Below the pieces are notes generated by a model. The model worked only from the letters and a program-made list of their open reading frames with translations. It was not told the DNA's origin and made no database searches. From Stutzerimonas stutzeri (GTDB lineage Bacteria > Pseudomonadota > Gammaproteobacteria > Pseudomonadales > Pseudomonadaceae): a DNA stretch of 64,000 bases. Location of the stretch: the NCBI RefSeq assembly GCF_024448955.1, contig NZ_JAMOIH010000009.1:124001-188000 (forward strand), written 5' to 3'. This document shows positions 44,037 to 53,783 of this stretch, piece by piece. How positions within the stretch are numbered: position 1 is the first letter of the stretch; each line of letters opens with the position of its first letter. The position numbers and the translations under genes were made by a program.

Positions 44037-44963
44037 ATGGACCGCTTCGATGCGATGCAGGCATTCGCCCGCGTGGTGGAAACCGGTAGTTTCACCAAGG
44101 CCGCCGAGACCCTCGGCACGAGCAGAACCAGCGTGACGCAACTGGTGCAGCAGCTGGAGGCGCGGTTGCGCGTGCGGCTGCTCAACCGCACCACACGCAA
44201 GGTCGGGGTCACCGCCGACGGTGCCGTCTATTACGAGCATGTGCTGCGCCTGCTGGCCGATCTGGACGACGCCGAGACGAGCCTGTCCGGCGCCTCGGCA
44301 TCGCCGCGCGGCAGGCTGCGGGTGGACGTGCCCAGTCCCTTCGCCCGGCTGATTCTGATACCCGCACTGCCAGCGTTCTATGCGCGATACCCCGACATTC
44401 AGCTGGACCTGGGCGTAAGTGATCGCACAGTGGACCTGATCGGCGAAAACGTAGATTGCGTCATGCGCGGCGGCGAGCTCACCGATCAATCGCTGGTGGC
44501 CCGGCGCGTCGGCGAACTGCAACTCGGCGTGTACGCCGCGCCGGGCTACCTGGAACGCGCTGGCACGCCGCAGCATCCGCGGGAATTGGAAGACTCGCAT
44601 CACCGCATCGTGGGATTCGTCTGGGCACGTGCCGGCAAAGCCGCTCCGTACGCCATGCGCCGCGAGGGTGAGAGCATCAGCTTGCTCGGCCGCTATGCGT
44701 TATCGGTCGATGACGGCAACGCGTACCTCGCCGCTGGCCTGGCCGGCCTCGGCGTGCTCTGGCTGCCGCATTACATGTCAGCCGAGCACGTCGCGCGCGG
44801 TGAACTGGTACCGCTATTCGAGCGCTGGCGACTCGACTCCATGCCGATGTACATCGCCTTTCCGCCGAACCGGCACCTCAGTGCCAAGCTGCGCGTGTTC
44901 ATCGATTGGATGGTTGAACTCATGGCAAAGCATTTCCCTGTCCGCAGCCGGCATATCTTGTGA
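44037..44963 (+). CDS. LysR-type transcriptional regulator
   Basis: 308 aa. The N-terminal helix-turn-helix is MDRFDAMQAFARVVETGSFTKAAETLGTSRTSVTQLVQQLE. The effector domain (from about 90) includes LLDVP-like and GLAGLGVLWLPHYMSAEHV sequence, resembling the AaeR/DmlR-type branch. GGTGGAG lies before the ATG. Divergent arrangement with the RidA-like gene and the shared palindrome suggest it regulates that gene and itself. The effector is unknown. Confidence 0.9.
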   Translation: MDRFDAMQAFARVVETGSFTKAAETLGTSRTSVTQLVQQLEARLRVRLLNRTTRKVGVTADGAVYYEHVLRLLADLDDAETSLSGASASPRGRLRVDVPSPFARLILIPALPAFYARYPDIQLDLGVSDRTVDLIGENVDCVMRGGELTDQSLVARRVGELQLGVYAAPGYLERAGTPQHPRELEDSHHRIVGFVWARAGKAAPYAMRREGESISLLGRYALSVDDGNAYLAAGLAGLGVLWLPHYMSAEHVARGELVPLFERWRLDSMPMYIAFPPNRHLSAKLRVFIDWMVELMAKHFPVRSRHIL

Positions 44964-45253
44964 CCCTCGCTGTCAGACCATTACGAACACGACTCGCACG
45001 GCGGACTGCCAAGCATTCAAGAAGGAAAGGGCCTACATACCTATCCTCACATGCCCCTCAAAAGACTGGCTTTGGCTAGCTCAGCGCATTGGCGAGCCAG
45101 TTCGGTCGGGTTAAAGTGCCTGCCAAACTACACGCTCTGTTGTCGGATCCAAACCTGCCATCGCAATTACGGCGCTGTCACTGGCATTGAATAGCAATTC
45201 GCTTTGTGCCTGCCTGTCACTTCGGTCCGAACAGGACATGAACAAGGACCACA
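44964..45253. other. Intergenic leader of the bacteriophytochrome operon
   Basis: 290 bases without a gene. An imperfect hairpin with ACTGGCT/AGCCAGT arms (about 45065-45101) lies mid-way; it may be the terminator of the LysR-type gene or part of a promoter. AAGGACC serves as ribosome-binding site for bphP. Confidence 0.5.
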
Positions 45254-47524
45254 ATGACCACTACCGAGGCCCACGACCTGCTTAAGGCCATCGACCGATG
45301 CGCCGATGAACCCATTCACATTCCCGGCAGCATCCAGCCACACGGTTTCCTTCTAGTAGTCGACGAGCCGCAGCTGCGAATACAGCAAGCCAGCAAGAAC
45401 GTAGTGGAATGGCTGGGCCTCGAGGCATCGACATTGTTGGGCAAGCCGCTTTCCACACTGCTCAACATCGAGCGGATCGATGCTGGCCTGGCGGCGCTGA
45501 CCGAAGATGATCAGAACCCTTTCCACCTGAGCGACGTAAGCTTCAGCCTCAACGGCGCTGGGGAGTCTGTGTTCGCGGTGATGGCGCACCGCCGCAAGGG
45601 CCAGCTGATCCTGGAGTTCGAGCGAGCCGGCGATCCCCTTGATGCCTATAACTCGCTCTACCCACTGATGCGTACCTTCGTCGTGCAGCTGGAAGAGACC
45701 CGCGAGCTGGAAAGCCTTTGCCAACTCGCCGTCAAAGAGGTCAAGCGCATCACCGGCTTCGGTCGGGTCAAGGCTTACCGGTTCGATGCCAATGACAATG
45801 GCCTGGTACTGGCCGAAGCGGCTGACCCTGGCTATGCGCAGTATCTAGGACTGTGCTTTCCGGCATCCGATATCCCGCCTCAGGCCCGTCTGCTTTACCA
45901 AGAAAACCTGATTCGGGTCATCCAGGACGCCAATTACCAGCCTTCGCCGCTGGTGCCGGCACTGAACCCCTCAACCGGCGAGCCTTTGGACCTGAGTTTC
46001 GCGGCGCTACGAAGCGTGTCACCGGTGCATCTGCAGTACATGCGCAACATGGGCACGCTGGCCTCGATGTCAATCTCCATCGTGATCCGCGGGCGGCTCT
46101 GGGGCCTGATCTCCTGCCACAATGCACAGCCGCGCCACGTCAGTTACCAGACCCGAACATCATGCGAGTTGCTCGGGCGCATCCTGGCGTTGCAGATCGA
46201 GGCACGGGAAGTCGAAACCCTGGCGCAGCGCAAGCTTGAACTGCGTCAACAGATTGTACGCCTCCTGTCAGCGATGGCCGACCACGACAGCGTAGTGGAC
46301 GGCTTTCGCCAGTTGCCGGATGTGGCGCTCGACTTTGCCGGCGCCCATGGCGCGGCGATTATCTCCGCGGAAACCTGCGAAACCATTGGCGAAACCCCCG
46401 ACCACGAACAAATCTTGCAGTTGGCCAAATGGCTGGGCGCACAGCGCGACCGGCTGATCTACCACAGCGACTGCGTATCCCTCGATATTCCCGATTTGCC
46501 AGAACTGGCCGAGTATTGCGCTGGTGTCATGGCGATCTCTATCTCCCGCCTGCATGCACACTACCTGATCTGGTTCCGCCATGAGCAGATCAAGACCGTC
46601 GATTGGGCCGGACGACCGGAGAAAAGAGTCGATCTCGAGAGTGGTGCGCTCAGCCCGCGCCATAGTTTCGAACGATGGCGGGAAACCCTGCGGGGTTACG
46701 CGACTCCCTGGGAACGGGACGAAATCGAAGGCGCACTTGAACTGCGCAACGCGGTGCTCGGCATCGTGCTGCGCAAGGCTGAAGAAATGGCCCAACTAGC
46801 CGGCGAGCTGCGTGCCAGCAACAAGGAACTTGAGTCGTTTTCGTACAGCGTGTCTCACGACCTGCGGGCGCCGCTGCGGCATATCGCCGGGTACACCGAG
46901 TTGCTCAGCGAACTGGAAGGCAGTCGTCTAAGCGAGCGGGGGCTACGCTTTCTGGACAACATTTCGGATGCGGCCAGTTTTGCCGGCACCCTGGTCGACA
47001 ATCTGCTGACCTTTTCGCAAATGGGCCGCTCCGCATTGCGCATGTCTGATGTGGATCTCGGTGCGCTGGTTGCGTCGATCCGGGAGGAACTCACCCCCGA
47101 CTGCGAAGGCCGACAGATCGAATGGCATTTGCTGCCGATGCCAATCGTAGTGGCCGATGCGGCTTTCCTCCATATGGCGCTGCGCAACCTGTTAGGAAAC
47201 GCCGTGAAATACACCCGCACGCGCGAGCGGACAGTGATCGAGGTCGGCGCTGAGCAACGCCACGGAGAGGTGATTGTTTACGTCCGTGACAACGGCGTGG
47301 GCTTCGACATGCAATACGCCGGCAAGCTATTCGGTGTTTTTCAACGCCTGCATCGAATGGAGGAGTTCGAAGGCACCGGTATCGGCCTGGCGAGCGTGCG
47401 CCGCATCATCGAGCGCCACGACGGCCGTGTCTGGGCGGAAGGTGAACTAGACAAGGGCGCTACCTTCTTTTTTTCGCTTCCTAAATTGACCTATACATCT
47501 CTGGACCGAGACACGCGATGCTGA
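45254..47524 (+). CDS. bphP: Bacteriophytochrome histidine kinase BphP
   Basis: 756 aa with PAS-GAF-PHY photosensory core and a HisKA-HATPase output. The chromophore cysteine is C16 in [17 protein letters not shown], the position that binds biliverdin in bacteriophytochromes. The GAF domain has PASDIP and [12 protein letters not shown]. The PHY tongue is visible as VDWAGRPEK and [11 protein letters not shown]. The H-box H535 ([12 protein letters not shown]) and the ATP-binding [21 protein letters not shown] follow. It senses red/far-red light and phosphorylates a response regulator. It overlaps the next gene by seven bases. Confidence 0.95.
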   Translation: MTTTEAHDLLKAIDRCADEPIHIPGSIQPHGFLLVVDEPQLRIQQASKNVVEWLGLEASTLLGKPLSTLLNIERIDAGLAALTEDDQNPFHLSDVSFSLNGAGESVFAVMAHRRKGQLILEFERAGDPLDAYNSLYPLMRTFVVQLEETRELESLCQLAVKEVKRITGFGRVKAYRFDANDNGLVLAEAADPGYAQYLGLCFPASDIPPQARLLYQENLIRVIQDANYQPSPLVPALNPSTGEPLDLSFAALRSVSPVHLQYMRNMGTLASMSISIVIRGRLWGLISCHNAQPRHVSYQTRTSCELLGRILALQIEAREVETLAQRKLELRQQIVRLLSAMADHDSVVDGFRQLPDVALDFAGAHGAAIISAETCETIGETPDHEQILQLAKWLGAQRDRLIYHSDCVSLDIPDLPELAEYCAGVMAISISRLHAHYLIWFRHEQIKTVDWAGRPEKRVDLESGALSPRHSFERWRETLRGYATPWERDEIEGALELRNAVLGIVLRKAEEMAQLAGELRASNKELESFSYSVSHDLRAPLRHIAGYTELLSELEGSRLSERGLRFLDNISDAASFAGTLVDNLLTFSQMGRSALRMSDVDLGALVASIREELTPDCEGRQIEWHLLPMPIVVADAAFLHMALRNLLGNAVKYTRTRERTVIEVGAEQRHGEVIVYVRDNGVGFDMQYAGKLFGVFQRLHRMEEFEGTGIGLASVRRIIERHDGRVWAEGELDKGATFFFSLPKLTYTSLDRDTRC

Positions 47525-47988
47525 AACCGATACTGCTGATAGAGGACAACCCCCACGACCTGGAGCTGACACTGATTGCGCTGGAGCGCAGCCAGTTGGC
47601 GAACGACGTGGTGATCATGCGCGATGGCGCCGAAGCGCTGAGTTATTTGCAGCGCACCGGAAGCTATGCCGGACGGGCCGATGGCAACCCCGCGGTACTG
47701 TTGTTGGATCTCAAGCTGCCGAAGGTCGACGGTCTGGAAGTACTCAAGATAGTGCGCGAAACGCCTGAGCTACGTAGCATCCCAGTGGTCATGCTGACTT
47801 CATCACGGGAAGAACCCGATCTGCTCAGGGCCTATGAGCTCGGCGTGAACGCATACGTGGTGAAGCCGGTCGAATTCAAGGATTTCGTCGCCGCGATCTC
47901 CGACCTCGGTCTCTTCTGGGCCGTTCTCAACGAGCCGCCACCCGGTTCCCTGCGGCTCAAACGTGGTTTTAACGACGAACAGAACTGA
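47518..47988 (+). CDS. Single-domain response regulator (Rcp1-like) of the bacteriophytochrome
   Basis: 156 aa, only a receiver domain: acidic pair E9-D10, phosphoacceptor D64 (LLLDLKLPKVDG), conserved LTSSREEPD and K residue in YVVKPVEF. It has no DNA-binding output, like the Rcp1 partners of cyanobacterial phytochromes. The overlap with bphP makes it the obvious phosphorylation target of BphP. It may pass the phosphate to the next kinase or bind another protein. Confidence 0.92.
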   Translation: MLKPILLIEDNPHDLELTLIALERSQLANDVVIMRDGAEALSYLQRTGSYAGRADGNPAVLLLDLKLPKVDGLEVLKIVRETPELRSIPVVMLTSSREEPDLLRAYELGVNAYVVKPVEFKDFVAAISDLGLFWAVLNEPPPGSLRLKRGFNDEQN

Positions 47989-48052
47989 ACGACCTGCCGC
48001 CGCAGAAGACCGGCGTGCTGCCTCGAATCCTGCCTTCCTCGACCGGGTAAAA

Positions 48053-50461
48053 ATGCCAACGCCAAAGAACATTAGCGTCCTGTTCATCGAGGATAGTCCG
48101 CACGATGCCGAACTGGCCCAACTGTCGCTGGAGCGCAGCGGCTACGTCCTGGCGCATGCCGAGCGGGTTTATGACCAAGCGGGGGTAGTCGAGGCGCTGC
48201 AGCGGCGCGAATTCGACGTGATACTTGCGGATTTCATCCTGCCGGGCTATTCCGGCAGCCAGGCATTGCAGGACGCGCGCAGGCTGGCCCCGCAAATACC
48301 TTTCATATTCATTTCAGGCGTATTCGGCGAAGAAAATGCAGTCAACATGATGCGTTCCGGCGCCGTTGACTATGTGCTCAAGCAGAACCTGGGTTTTCTA
48401 CCGAAAGCCGTCGAGCGGGCGCTGAGCGAGGTCAACGAGCGCCGTCGCCGCCTGCAGGCCGAGCAGGCGCTGCGGGAAGTGGAAGTACGCGCCCGTCTGG
48501 CCATCGATGCTTCGCGCCTAGGCATGTGGGACTACGAGCCGCAAAGCGGAACCCTGATATGGGACGAGCGTTGCCGCGCCATGTTCGGCCTCTCGGCCAA
48601 CGTCCCAGTAGACATGACGCTCTTCGAACAGCTCTGCCATCCAGACGATCGCGAGGCCATGCGCATTCAGATCGAACGGGCCATCACCCTGGAAAATGAT
48701 CGCGAGTACTGCGCCAAGTACCGTGTGCTCCTTGAGGACAGAAGCATTCGCTGGATGGAAACCCGGGGTCAGGCCTTCTTCGAAGCGGGCGTCTGCACGC
48801 GCTTCGTCGGTGTGGTGATGGATATCACCGAGCAGCAATTGGCGACCCAGACCCTCAAGCGCATGAACGAAACTCTGGGCGAGCGCGTAGAGCAGCGAAC
48901 CCGGGAACGCGACCGCACCTGGGAACTGTCGCGCGATCTGCTGGCGGTCACGCAGCTGGATATGATGCCGATCGCACTGAACCCGATCTGGGAAGACACT
49001 CTCGGCTGGCCCCTCGACCAGCTGATGCGCAATTCCCTGATGGAGCTGGTTCACCCCGACGACCTTCAAGAGTCGCTGGAGGAAACCACCCGGATCGGTC
49101 TTGGCAAGGTCGCCAACCGCTTCGTCAACCGACTACGCCATCGCGACGGCAGCTATCGCTGGCTGTCATGGTCCGCGGTAGCCGAAGACGGCCGCGTCTA
49201 TTCGGCCGCACGGGACATCACCAGCGAAATCGCGACCATCGACAGACTGGCCGAAGCCAACCGCGAACTGCTTGCACAGATCCAGGAACGCGAGCGCGTC
49301 GAGGCCACGCTGCAGCAGATGCAGCGGCTCGAAGCCGTCGGCCAGCTGACCGCTGGCGTCGCCCATGATTTCAACAATTTGCTGACGGTGATCCTGACCA
49401 GCGCCAGCTTTCTAAAGAACGATCTGGAAAGTGGCGCACCGGCCGAGCGCTGCCTGCGCCGCTTGGAATACATCCGCAATTCCGGCGAACGCGGTGCCAC
49501 ATTGACCAGCCAGCTGCTCGCCTTTGCCCGGCGTCAGCAACTGGCTCCCACGGCTGTGAACCTCAACGACACCCTTGTTAGCCTGCTGAGCCTGCTCAAG
49601 AGCACCCTCGGCGGTAACGTGAGCATTGTGACCGATACGCAAGCCAACCTCTGGCATGCCTTGGTGGACCCTACACAGATCGAGATGATCATCCTCAATC
49701 TCGCGATCAATGCCCGCGATGCCATGGGCGACAGCGGCCAGCTCACCCTTGGCACCCGTAATGTGGTCATTGACCAGCCAGCCTTGCGCGCCGAAGACCC
49801 CGGCCCGGGCGAATACGTGGTGCTGTCCGTGGCCGACACGGGGGAAGGCATGAGCGAAGAGGTTTTGAGCAAAGCCTTCGAACCCTTCTTCACCACCAAG
49901 GAAGTGGGCAAGGGGTCCGGCCTCGGACTGGCACAAGTGTTCGGTTTCGCTAAGCAGTCCGGCGGCGGTGCCCGTATCCAAAGTCAACCCGGTGTCGGCA
50001 CTACGGTGATGGTATTCCTGCCACGAACCGCGGCAACGCAGGAGACGCAACCACTGATGCCAACGAGCATGGCCTCGATTGAAAGCAACAGCCGCCACAG
50101 CATCCTCCTGGCAGATGACGATCCCAGCGTTCGCGAAGTGACGGCCCAGATTCTGCGTAATCTGGGCTTCGCAGTAACCGAGGCCGATAGCGGCAAACAT
50201 GCGTTGCAACTACTGGCCGAAGGCATTGATGTCGACCTGCTGTTGGCTGACTTCGCGATGCCGGGCATGAACGGCGGTGAACTGGCGCGGACAGTGCGGG
50301 CGCGTAATCCGGAACTGCCGGTGGTCATCGTTACCGGCTATGCGGAACTGAGCGAGCGTGGTCTGGCGGGCTTCCCAATCATCCAGAAGCCGTTTCGCGA
50401 GGAGCAGCTGGCGCACGGTATTGAGCTGGCGCTGCAAAAAGGCAATCTGATCGATGTCTGA
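48053..50461 (+). CDS. Hybrid histidine kinase REC-PAS-PAS-HisKA-HATPase-REC
   Basis: About 802 aa. An N-terminal receiver has D60 (VILADFILPGYSG). Two PAS/PAC modules follow (ASRLGMWDYEPQSGTLIW and the second LNPIWEDTLGWPLDQLM), then the kinase H438 (GVAHDFNNLLTV) with ATPase motifs (GSGLGLAQVFGF). A C-terminal receiver carries D733 (LLLADFAMPGMNG). It lies in the bphP operon and ends inside the bphO start. A GTG at 47963 in the same frame would extend it by 30 codons. It probably forms a second relay with BphP and the single-domain regulator; that is inference. Confidence 0.88.
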   Translation: MPTPKNISVLFIEDSPHDAELAQLSLERSGYVLAHAERVYDQAGVVEALQRREFDVILADFILPGYSGSQALQDARRLAPQIPFIFISGVFGEENAVNMMRSGAVDYVLKQNLGFLPKAVERALSEVNERRRRLQAEQALREVEVRARLAIDASRLGMWDYEPQSGTLIWDERCRAMFGLSANVPVDMTLFEQLCHPDDREAMRIQIERAITLENDREYCAKYRVLLEDRSIRWMETRGQAFFEAGVCTRFVGVVMDITEQQLATQTLKRMNETLGERVEQRTRERDRTWELSRDLLAVTQLDMMPIALNPIWEDTLGWPLDQLMRNSLMELVHPDDLQESLEETTRIGLGKVANRFVNRLRHRDGSYRWLSWSAVAEDGRVYSAARDITSEIATIDRLAEANRELLAQIQERERVEATLQQMQRLEAVGQLTAGVAHDFNNLLTVILTSASFLKNDLESGAPAERCLRRLEYIRNSGERGATLTSQLLAFARRQQLAPTAVNLNDTLVSLLSLLKSTLGGNVSIVTDTQANLWHALVDPTQIEMIILNLAINARDAMGDSGQLTLGTRNVVIDQPALRAEDPGPGEYVVLSVADTGEGMSEEVLSKAFEPFFTTKEVGKGSGLGLAQVFGFAKQSGGGARIQSQPGVGTTVMVFLPRTAATQETQPLMPTSMASIESNSRHSILLADDDPSVREVTAQILRNLGFAVTEADSGKHALQLLAEGIDVDLLLADFAMPGMNGGELARTVRARNPELPVVIVTGYAELSERGLAGFPIIQKPFREEQLAHGIELALQKGNLIDV

Positions 50462-51020
50462 GCTGCGAGCCCGTCTCAGGAACGCAACCGCTCCTCTGCA
50501 CGCACGTGTCGAGGCTGCCTATGCCGGCTTTGACTTCGAACGGCAGGACGGCTACTTCCATTTCCTTCGGGCCCACAGCCGGGTCTTGGGCGCCGTGGAA
50601 GTCGCGCTGGAACAGGCTGGCATCGTTCGGCTGCTTGATGATTGGCCCGCACGGGCGCGACGTCACACGTTATTGGCGGACCTCAGCGAGCTGGATACCC
50701 CGGTGCCGACCGCACTACCACCACCACTATTGCCGGATGAAGCCAGCTGCTGGGGCGCCGCCTATGTGCTTGAAGGTTCGCGTCTCGGCGGAACCATTCT
50801 GGCGCGGCGGCGGCGTCAGATCGATCCAGCAGCGCCGGTTAGCTACCTGGAGCATGGTGACGTCGCCAAGCTCTGGCCAACCTTCCTCGCGCGCCTTGAA
50901 ACCGCCAGTTCCTGCGCATGGGCGCCGATGCTTGCCGCTGCCGAGGCGACATTTACACTTTTCATGGCCGGCGCAGCACTCGAACAGGCGGGCACTGGTG
51001 AGAACAAGAAAGGCCCTTGA
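50454..51020 (+). CDS. bphO: Biliverdin-producing heme oxygenase BphO
   Basis: 188 aa, a bacterial heme oxygenase. The proximal heme ligand is H16 in TAPLHARVEAAY. The distal helix glycines are in GAAYVLEGSRLGGTIL. It opens heme to biliverdin, the chromophore needed by BphP. It overlaps the kinase gene by eight bases, so the operon ties light sensor and pigment supply. The stop codon lies in the loop of the terminator. Confidence 0.94.
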   Translation: MSELRARLRNATAPLHARVEAAYAGFDFERQDGYFHFLRAHSRVLGAVEVALEQAGIVRLLDDWPARARRHTLLADLSELDTPVPTALPPPLLPDEASCWGAAYVLEGSRLGGTILARRRRQIDPAAPVSYLEHGDVAKLWPTFLARLETASSCAWAPMLAAAEATFTLFMAGAALEQAGTGENKKGP

Positions 51021-51030
51021 GGGCCTTTCT
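51007..51030. terminator. Bidirectional terminator between bphO and glmS
   Basis: AGAAAGGCCC and GGGCCTTTCT form a perfect 10-bp stem with a 4-base loop. T-rich tracts on both sides suit both rightward bphO and leftward glmS transcripts. The bphO TGA is in the loop. Confidence 0.85.
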
Positions 51031-51075
51031 GTGGTTCAGGCGTACAACTACCTTTCTTGCGTCAATACCGAATTG

Positions 51076-52926
51076 TCACTCCACCGTCACCGACTTTGCC
51101 AAGTTACGCGGCTGGTCGACATCGGTTCCACGCAATACGGCCACGTAGTACGACAGCAGCTGCAACGGCAGCGTATAGAGAATCGGCGCCAGCACGTCAT
51201 GGATATGGGGCATGCTGACAATGAAGATGCCCTCGCCATTCTCAATACCGGCTTCCCGGTCGGCGAAGACGATCAGCTCGCCACCGCGTGCACGCACTTC
51301 CTGCAGGTTCGATTTGAGCTTTTCCAGCAGCTCGTTGTTCGGCGCCACGGTCACCACCGGCATATCGGCGTCGACCAGTGCTAATGGCCCGTGCTTGAGC
51401 TCGCCCGCCGGGTAAGCCTCGGCGTGAATGTAGGAGATTTCCTTGAGCTTGAGCGCGCCCTCCATCGCCACCGGATACTGCGCCCCACGGCCAAGGAACA
51501 GCGTGTGGTGCTTTTCGGCGAAGTGCTCGGAGATCTTCTCCACTGTGGTATCCATCGCCAGCGCTTCGCCCAGACGCGTCGGCAGGCGGCGCAGTTCATC
51601 GACCAGCTCCGCTTCCAGAGCCGGTGCGAGGGTGCCGCGTACCTGCCCCAGCGACAGGGTTAGTAGTAACAAGCCGACCAGCTGAGTAGTGAAGGCCTTG
51701 GTGGAGGCCACACCGATTTCCGGACCGGCCTGGGTCAGCAGGGTCAGATCGGATTCGCGTACCAGCGAGCTGATGCCCACGTTGCAGATCGCCAGACTGG
51801 CGAGGTAACGCCCCTCCTCGCCCGTGCGCGCCTTGGCGTTTCGCAGCGCCGCGAGCGAATCGGCGGTTTCGCCGGACTGAGAGATGGTGACGAACAGCGT
51901 GTCAGGCTGCACCACCACCTTGCGATAGCGGAACTCGCTGGCAACCTCGACCTGGCAGGGTATGCCAGCCAGTTCTTCCAGCCAGTAACGAGCAACCATA
52001 CCGGCGTGATAACTGGTGCCGCAGGCGACGATCTGCACGTTGCGCACCTTGGCGAACAGCTCGGCCGCCTGCGGGCCGAAGGCCTGAACCAGCACCTGGC
52101 GATCACCCAGGCGGCCTTCCAGCGTGCGTTGCACAACCTTGGGCTGCTCGTGGATTTCCTTGAGCATGAAGTGGCGGTACTCGCCCTTGTCCGCCGCTTC
52201 CGCGCCTTCGTGGTACTGCACGCTTTCGCGCTCGACCGCCTGACCGGCGACATCCCAGATCTGCACGCTGTCGCGGCGGATCTCGGCGATATCGCCCTCT
52301 TCCAAGTACATGAAACGGTCGGTCACCTGGCGCAGGGCCAGCTGATCCGAGGCAAGGAAGTTTTCCCCCAGGCCCAGTCCGATCACCAGCGGACTGCCGC
52401 TACGGGCGGCGAGCAGACGATCAGGCTGTTTGGCGCTGACCACGGCCAGACCATAGGCGCCATGCAGCTCCTTCACAGCGGCCTTGAGCGCTACGGTGAG
52501 ATCGCCGTATTCGTCGAGCTTGTGGTGCAGCAGGTGCACGATGACTTCGGTATCGGTGTCGGAAACGAAGGCGTAACCCAGTGCTTTCAGTTGCTGGCGC
52601 AGGGCTTCGTGGTTTTCGATGATGCCGTTGTGCACCACCGCCAGGTCTTCGCCGGAAAAGTGCGGATGCGCGTTGCGCTCGCAAGGCGCGCCATGAGTGG
52701 CCCAGCGCGTGTGGGCGATGCCCAGGCGACCGGTAAGCTGTTCCTGCTGTTGCGCCTGTTCCAGCTCGGCGACCTTGCCGGAGCGGCGCAAGCGATGCAG
52801 TTGGCCGCTTGCATCCAGCACGGCCACACCGGCGCTGTCATAGCCTCGGTACTCGAGACGCTTGAGGCCTTCGAGCAAAATTGCGGTGATGTTGCGTTCA
52901 GCGACGGCGCCAACGATGCCACACAT
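51076..52926 (-). CDS. glmS: Glutamine-fructose-6-phosphate aminotransferase GlmS
   Basis: 616 aa. The N-terminal glutaminase has nucleophile C2 (MCGIVGAV), RWATHG and [11 protein letters not shown]. Two SIS isomerase domains follow ([42 protein letters not shown]). It makes glucosamine-6-phosphate for peptidoglycan and lipopolysaccharide. AGGAGA precedes the ATG. It lies next to glmR, as is usual in pseudomonads. Its 3' end normally holds the Tn7 attachment site; no Tn7 insertion is present. Confidence 0.97.
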   Translation of the reverse strand: MCGIVGAVAERNITAILLEGLKRLEYRGYDSAGVAVLDASGQLHRLRRSGKVAELEQAQQQEQLTGRLGIAHTRWATHGAPCERNAHPHFSGEDLAVVHNGIIENHEALRQQLKALGYAFVSDTDTEVIVHLLHHKLDEYGDLTVALKAAVKELHGAYGLAVVSAKQPDRLLAARSGSPLVIGLGLGENFLASDQLALRQVTDRFMYLEEGDIAEIRRDSVQIWDVAGQAVERESVQYHEGAEAADKGEYRHFMLKEIHEQPKVVQRTLEGRLGDRQVLVQAFGPQAAELFAKVRNVQIVACGTSYHAGMVARYWLEELAGIPCQVEVASEFRYRKVVVQPDTLFVTISQSGETADSLAALRNAKARTGEEGRYLASLAICNVGISSLVRESDLTLLTQAGPEIGVASTKAFTTQLVGLLLLTLSLGQVRGTLAPALEAELVDELRRLPTRLGEALAMDTTVEKISEHFAEKHHTLFLGRGAQYPVAMEGALKLKEISYIHAEAYPAGELKHGPLALVDADMPVVTVAPNNELLEKLKSNLQEVRARGGELIVFADREAGIENGEGIFIVSMPHIHDVLAPILYTLPLQLLSYYVAVLRGTDVDQPRNLAKSVTVE

Positions 52927-52928
52927 GG

Positions 52929-53711
52929 TCAGGTCTCCTGATGGGTTCCGATGGCTGCGCAGATCAGCTTGATGCCGCGAGCCTGGATGCTTGAACGCGC
53001 CTCGGCGGTGAGGCGGTCGTCCGTTATGAGGGTGTGGATGTCGCCCCAGGGCAACTCCAGATTGGGAATGCGACGGCCGATCTTGTCGGATTCGGCAAGC
53101 ACTATGACTTCTCGCGCCACTTCAGCCATGACACGCGACAGGCCGAGTAATTCGTTGAATGTGGTGGTGCCGCGCTGCAGGTCGATACCATCGGCACCAA
53201 TGAACAGCTGATCGAAATCGTAGGAGCGCAGCACCTGTTCCGCCACCTGCCCCTGGAAGGATTCAGAATGCGGGTCCCAGGTGCCGCCCGTCATCAGCAG
53301 GGTCGGTTCGTGCTCTAGCTCGCGCAGGGCATTGACCACGCTCAGAGAATTGGTCATCACCAGCAGGCCGTGCTTGCGGCCCAGTTCCGGAATCATCGCG
53401 GCGGTCGTGGTGCCGCTATCAATGATGATGCGCGCGTGCTCGCGAATGCAGCCGACGGCGGCTCGGGCGATGGCCTGCTTCCAAGGGGAAATCGGCTGTG
53501 CACTGTCGCCGATGAGTTCCTGCGGTAAGGGCACAGCGCCACCGTAACGGCGCAATAACAGGCCGTTCTTTTCCAGTGCGGCAAGGTCCTTGCGGATGGT
53601 GACTTCGGAGGTCTCGAAACGTCTGGACAGCTCATCGACGCTCACCTCGCCCTGCTCGTTGAGCAAGGCAAGAATGGCGTGGCGTCGTTGCGGCGTGTTG
53701 CGTTTCGACAT
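52929..53711 (-). CDS. glmR: DeoR-family regulator GlmR
   Basis: 260 aa. The DeoR helix-turn-helix ([42 protein letters not shown]) is followed by a sugar-phosphate-sensor domain (GSTTTAA-like [27 protein letters not shown]). The stop lies two bases before the glmS start, so they are one transcript. It probably adjusts amino-sugar metabolism in response to hexosamine phosphates. Confidence 0.88.
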   Translation of the reverse strand: MSKRNTPQRRHAILALLNEQGEVSVDELSRRFETSEVTIRKDLAALEKNGLLLRRYGGAVPLPQELIGDSAQPISPWKQAIARAAVGCIREHARIIIDSGTTTAAMIPELGRKHGLLVMTNSLSVVNALRELEHEPTLLMTGGTWDPHSESFQGQVAEQVLRSYDFDQLFIGADGIDLQRGTTTFNELLGLSRVMAEVAREVIVLAESDKIGRRIPNLELPWGDIHTLITDDRLTAEARSSIQARGIKLICAAIGTHQET

Positions 53712-53783
53712 GCTTAAGTTTCGATTCGAAAGAAAAGTGCGCGAATCAAAACCTAAAGCAGCGGCTCCGTCAACACCTAGGCA

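Noticed and set aside
51021-51075. Tn7 insertion downstream of glmS
   Set aside because: The space holds only the shared terminator and 45 further bases. No Tn7 ends or tns genes are present.
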